Position numbers and translations under genes: made by a program. A stretch of DNA of 17,734 nt from Planctomycetota bacterium (GTDB taxonomy: Bacteria; Planctomycetota; Planctomycetia; Gemmatales; Gemmataceae), in contig JAGWVO010000023.1 of assembly GCA_018970845.1 (NCBI GenBank), positions 1 to 17,734 of the forward strand. Direction: 5' to 3'. Shown in pieces: positions 14,906 to 17,734 of this stretch. How positions within the stretch are numbered: position 1 is the stretch's first letter; every line of letters starts with the position of its first letter. Under the pieces are notes generated by a model. That model worked only from the letters and a program-made list of their open reading frames with translations, searched no databases and was not told the origin of the DNA.

Positions 14906-16120
14906 ATGGTTCGCCGAATTTCGTTGGTCGCCTTTGCCGGTTGCTGTGTCGCCTTGGCGGCCTGGGCCTCGCAGGCCGGTGGCCCGGCCAAGGGCAAAAC
15001 CTTTCTCAAGGGCAACCTTCACACACATTCCCTGTGGAGCGATGGCGATGATTTCCCCGAGATGATCGCCGATTGGTACAAGTCCCACGGCTACGATTTC
15101 CTCGCCCTCACCGAGCACAATGTCATCGCCACGGGCACCAAGTGGGTCGACGCCGCTTCCAACAAAACCCGCGAGGTGGCCGTTGAGAAAGTGGCCAAGC
15201 GGTTCGGCCCCGATTGGCTGGAAAAACGGGTCGAGAAAAATCGTCCGCAGGTGCGCCTGAAGACGCTTGAGGAGGTGAAGGCCAAGGTTGAGGAACCGGG
15301 CAAGTTCATCCTCGTGCAGGGGGAGGAGATCACCCACAAGTTTGGCAAGCTTCCCGTGCACATGAACGCCATCAACCTCGCCTCGGTGATCAGGCCGGCC
15401 GATGGCGCCAGCGTCTCCGAGACCATCACCGTGAATGTGAGGCAGGTGAATGAACAGAAGGCCAAGACCGGCCGGGAAATCATCGCCTTTCTCAACCACC
15501 CGAACTACAACTGGGGGGTGAGCGCCGACGACATGACCCAGGCCGAGGAACTCAAGTACTTCGAGGTCTACAACGGCCATCCGGGCACCAACCAGAACGG
15601 CGACAAGGAGCGTCCCGGTTGCGAGCGCCTGTGGGACATGGTGATCTCGAGGCGTTTCAAGGCCAATCGCCCGGCGCCGCTTCTGGGCATGGCGACCGAC
15701 GATTCACACAACTACCATGTCAGGTCGATGAAGTCGCCGACTCCCGGCCGCGGCTGGGTGATGGTTCGCGCCGAGTCACTCGAACCGGCCGCCTTGGCCC
15801 GGGCGATGCGCGACGGCGACTTTTACGCGTCGACGGGGGTGTCGCTGGCCGGCCTCGCCTACGCCGGCAAGGTCTTGTCGCTTGAGGTGCGGCCCGAACC
15901 CGGCATCACCTACACCACCACTTTCCATGCCACCATGAAGGACGCCGGCCCCGACGGCATCGGCGTTGTTGTTTCCACGGTCGAGGGAGCCAAGGCCGCC
16001 TACGAGTTCAAGGGAACCGAACTGTATGTGCGCGCCAAGGTGACATCATCGAAGCCGCATCCCAACCCGTCGTACGCGGGCGAGGTGGAATGCGCCTGGA
16101 CCCAGCCACAGAGGCCCTGA
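14906..16120 (+). CDS. Exported PHP-domain metal-dependent phosphoesterase-like protein
   Basis: 404 residues from the ATG at 14906, preferred over ATG 14888 because GGAG sits 8 bases before it and the earlier start overlaps that site. The signal peptide is about residues 5-25 (ISLVAFAGCCVALAAWASQA). The PHP domain begins at once: NLHTHSLWSDGDD (H39, H41, D46 as metal ligands), YDFLALTEHNVIA (E70, H71), then VQGEEITHKFGKLPVH and IAFLNHPNYNW. GMATDDSHNYH completes the metal-binding set. The last roughly 100 residues form a beta-rich tail (SLEVRPEPGITYTTTFHAT). PHP proteins hydrolyse phosphoesters; the exported substrate is unknown. The gene is alone, with no clear operon partner, since the following nucleotidyltransferase starts 40 bases later without a strong ribosome binding site. 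Confidence 0.87.
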   Translation: MVRRISLVAFAGCCVALAAWASQAGGPAKGKTFLKGNLHTHSLWSDGDDFPEMIADWYKSHGYDFLALTEHNVIATGTKWVDAASNKTREVAVEKVAKRFGPDWLEKRVEKNRPQVRLKTLEEVKAKVEEPGKFILVQGEEITHKFGKLPVHMNAINLASVIRPADGASVSETITVNVRQVNEQKAKTGREIIAFLNHPNYNWGVSADDMTQAEELKYFEVYNGHPGTNQNGDKERPGCERLWDMVISRRFKANRPAPLLGMATDDSHNYHVRSMKSPTPGRGWVMVRAESLEPAALARAMRDGDFYASTGVSLAGLAYAGKVLSLEVRPEPGITYTTTFHATMKDAGPDGIGVVVSTVEGAKAAYEFKGTELYVRAKVTSSKPHPNPSYAGEVECAWTQPQRP

Positions 16121-16160
16121 TGGAACAAGGCGAAACGAAATCGCTGCATGTTTGGGTATC

Positions 16161-16667
16161 ATGGATCGCATGAATGTTGATCATGTTCTCGACACCATGA
16201 ACCGCCACACTGTGGAATACCTTCTGATCGGAGGCATGAATTTCCTGCTGAGGCATGAGCCTGTACTGACATTCGACATCGATTTCTGGGTTCACGATAC
16301 GCCTCACAACCTCGACCGCTGCGAAGCCGCAATGGCTGACCTTGATGCTGCCTGGGGCCCGACTGAGGATTCTTGGCGTCCTGTCCGACTGCAACCCGGA
16401 TGGACCAGGCGTCAAGCCGTGTTTTGCCTGACAACTCCACACGGAAGCGTGGATGTGTTCAGGTCCGTGGCCGGCTTGGGCGGGTGGAACGAATGCCTGG
16501 GTCGATCCTATTCCGCATTCACTGCCGGCGGGATTTCCTTCAAGGGATTGGGTGATTCCGACATGATCGCTTGCCAAATGGCTCTTGCCCCCGAGATCAG
16601 AAAGCATGCGCGGGTTGACGCCCTGCTGCGCGCCATGGAGGCGGCGCGCCATGGAGGTTTGCCATGA
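16161..16667 (+). CDS. Pol-beta-superfamily nucleotidyltransferase (minimal NTase)
   Basis: 168 residues from the ATG at 16161; a second ATG at 16170 and a TTG at 16152 are alternatives, none with a strong ribosome binding site. The catalytic pattern is complete: YLLIGGMNFLL gives the GG motif. FDIDFW gives D-x-D thirteen residues later, and GSVDVFRSV supplies the third acidic residue. This fits the compact NTases found as toxins or antitoxins (MNT, AbiEii-like) or in antibiotic modification, but the subfamily is not settled. The stop overlaps the start of a 77-residue gene by 4 bases (ATGA), so the two are made together. The segment from here to the window end looks somewhat less GC-biased than the metabolic genes. 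Confidence 0.8.
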   Translation: MDRMNVDHVLDTMNRHTVEYLLIGGMNFLLRHEPVLTFDIDFWVHDTPHNLDRCEAAMADLDAAWGPTEDSWRPVRLQPGWTRRQAVFCLTTPHGSVDVFRSVAGLGGWNECLGRSYSAFTAGGISFKGLGDSDMIACQMALAPEIRKHARVDALLRAMEAARHGGLP

Positions 16668-16897
16668 GTGATGAAGCAGCCTCACAACAGGCCGCGCCTC
16701 CGGATACCGCACTTTTGGCCGCTGAGGAGGCCAAGCGAAACCGCGTTTGGGACCGGAAGGAACGCCTGCGGGTGATTTTCGAGACCATCCAGTGGGCGGA
16801 AATGCAACCGGGTGTCTGTCGAAACACGATGGAGTCGTGCCTGCGCCGCCAACGGGAAATTTTGCGTCGCATGAGCTCAACGGAGGCCCAAGGGTAG
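16664..16897 (+). CDS. Small helical partner of the nucleotidyltransferase, unknown function
   Basis: 77 residues, not recognised. After an Ala-rich start it is highly charged and probably helical (LLAAEEAKRNRVWDRKERLRVIFETIQWAEMQ, then CRNTMESCLRRQREILRRM). There is no signal peptide, no membrane segment, and no HEPN RX4-6H motif, so it is not an obvious HEPN partner. The ATG at 16664 overlaps the nucleotidyltransferase stop and has GGAGG inside the upstream gene about 10 bases away, which supports it as a real coupled gene. The arrangement resembles toxin-antitoxin or enzyme-plus-accessory modules; this is inference. Confidence 0.65.
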   Translation: MSDEAASQQAAPPDTALLAAEEAKRNRVWDRKERLRVIFETIQWAEMQPGVCRNTMESCLRRQREILRRMSSTEAQG

Positions 16898-16928
16898 CCT
16901 TCAGCCTCCCCAAGAAAGACTGATTCCC

Positions 16929-17420
16929 ATGAGCAGGTTGGAACTGATCCATCATCTGATCCAAGGGTCCCGCGACCGGGCGATGCGGGAGACGGTGGCC
17001 GCCGCGTTGGTTGTGGTGTTTTTCAGCGGATTTTTTTCCGGGGGCACCGTGAACCTGGCCATGCGATTCGGGTCTGCCCTCATTGTGGCGGGGGCATTGG
17101 CCATAGTTGCCGTGGTGTGGGCTCATGCCTTGAGCCCGCGCATGCTGGCGGCCCACCCACCTGGTGACTCCGCACATTGGCTGGGGGTTTTTCACCAACA
17201 GGCCCGCCTGTTGCGCTGGGTACCGCTTTGGTATGGCAGCCCCATCTGTCTGGGCGGTTGGTTGTTCATGCTCCCTTCGGTTTGGGAGCTTCCCTTCGGC
17301 TTGATGACAGCGTCCGTGGTGTGGCTTGCCGTTTTGGCCGGATTGACAATCCTCAATCGACAGGCCGCCGGTGGTGTCGAGAACATGGCCTTGCAGTTTT
17401 CCTATGAACAAGGCGGTTGA
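16929..17420 (+). CDS. Four-helix integral membrane protein of unknown function
   Basis: 163 residues with four hydrophobic stretches in two hairpins: TVAAALVVVFFSGFFSGG and SALIVAGALAIVAVVWAHAL (about 21-70), then PICLGGWLFMLPSVW and LMTASVVWLAVLAGLTIL (about 103-143). A short basic/amphipathic N-terminus (RLELIHHLIQGSRDRAMRE) and a loop with HPPGDSAHWLGVFHQQARLLRWVP lie outside them. No catalytic motif is recognised. It begins 31 bases after the 77-residue gene with a weak ribosome binding site (AGAAAG), so linkage to the nucleotidyltransferase pair is possible but unproven. Confidence 0.7.
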   Translation: MSRLELIHHLIQGSRDRAMRETVAAALVVVFFSGFFSGGTVNLAMRFGSALIVAGALAIVAVVWAHALSPRMLAAHPPGDSAHWLGVFHQQARLLRWVPLWYGSPICLGGWLFMLPSVWELPFGLMTASVVWLAVLAGLTILNRQAAGGVENMALQFSYEQGG

Positions 17421-17516
17421 TTCCCTAGCCCACCGAACTTCAGCTTTCACGGATTCCACATTTGTATTTGTTACTCTGGTTGAGGATGACCTGAAAATGC
17501 GGATGCCGGAGTGGGA

Positions 17517-17734
17517 ATGACCATGAGCGAGCAGGGAGCATCGGCCAACACTTCCATCCCGGGCCCCAGTCGGCTAACCGCGTGCTTGATCCTCAGCCTG
17601 ATGTGGCTGGCTATCGGGGCGACGCACATCGGCGAACCGGGAATCGCGCAGTTCATGGTGCGGGTCATGGGCGCCCCGTTTGGAGCGTTATTGGCCACCC
17701 TGGTTTGGTGGCTGTTTTTTGTCCGTGTTCCTTG
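17517..17734 (+). CDS. Membrane protein, N-terminal part (runs off window)
   Basis: About 72 residues are visible, with no stop before the window edge. The start is ATG at 17517 or the in-frame ATG at 17523; GGAG at 17508-17511 and GGGA at 17513-17516 could serve either. After a polar Ser/Pro-rich lead there are two hydrophobic helices, LTACLILSLMWLAIGATHIG and APFGALLATLVWWLFFVRVP. Planctomycete PQQ-like beta-propeller proteins often start with such paired helices, but nothing visible here proves that. The 96 bases before it (17421-17516) show no clear promoter or terminator. Confidence 0.6.
   Translation, partial: MTMSEQGASANTSIPGPSRLTACLILSLMWLAIGATHIGEPGIAQFMVRVMGAPFGALLATLVWWLFFVRVP

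Noticed and set aside
16008..17459. Long minus-strand open frame (483 codons) antisense to the PHP tail, nucleotidyltransferase, small gene and membrane protein
   Set aside because: The translation is low-information, rich in Pro, Gln, His, Arg and Gly. The plus strand has coherent genes with overlaps, catalytic motifs and membrane segments.
1..17734. Scarcity of CTAG (only a few copies seen) as a second avoidance signal
   Set aside because: CTAG is rare in many bacterial genomes, so unlike the ACGT gap it is not distinctive without a whole-genome statistic.
1..17734. CRISPR arrays, tRNA/rRNA genes, insertion sequences, integrases
   Set aside because: None seen: no spaced direct repeats, no tRNA-like cloverleaf recognised, no transposase or recombinase motifs on either strand.

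Overview
The window is GC-rich (about 60-65% by eye) and reads as Planctomycetota. The evidence is the pairing of a PSCyt1/DUF1549/DUF1553 protein with a Tat-exported DUF1501 protein, a Cys-type sulfatase, Ig-like SbsA-type and beta-propeller exported proteins, and a Gram-negative lipid A/heptose gene set (lpxK, rfaE1). Almost everything is intact. Both edges cut a gene.

Layout: (a) 1-2998, minus strand: a tight envelope operon lpxK -> conserved protein of unknown function -> rfaE1 (cut by the left edge). (b) 2999-4321: a palindrome-rich divergent control region, a small exported secretin-N/STN-like protein, then aat (N-end-rule aminoacyl transferase). (c) 4334-5737, minus: an exported sulfatase convergent with aat. 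(d) 5903-12196, plus: four exported proteins in a row (beta-propeller, Ig-like, PSD1-type cytochrome-like, DUF1501). (e) 12197-13940: a regulated ahcY (S-adenosylhomocysteine hydrolase) with an S-adenosylhomocysteine riboswitch in its leader and a strong intrinsic terminator. (f) 13957-14652, minus: a SAM-dependent methyltransferase, convergent with ahcY. (g) 14906-16120: an exported PHP-domain protein. (h) 16161-17734: an accessory-looking tail with a Pol-beta-type nucleotidyltransferase overlapping a 77-residue partner, a four-helix membrane protein, and the start of a second membrane protein.

Two observations stand out. First, 12364-12450 matches the SAH riboswitch: P1, P2, the P4 pseudoknot and the conserved GCCAGGCUCG and AACGGCGC segments are all present. 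An 8-bp pairing (CCUGAAAC with GUUUCAGG) would hide the ahcY ribosome binding site when ligand is absent. This is a complete, readable translational ON-switch in a planctomycete-like genome. Second, the tetranucleotide ACGT is almost absent. A manual scan found one copy in 17.7 kb, although ACGA, ACGC and ACGG occur in large numbers. Codon choice bends to avoid it: Asp, Asn, His and Tyr before Val use the T-ending codon. The only ACGT found lies inside a palindrome (GCCAA-N5-TTGGC) in the ahcY upstream region. All functional calls rest on motif recognition by eye; no database or folding program was run.
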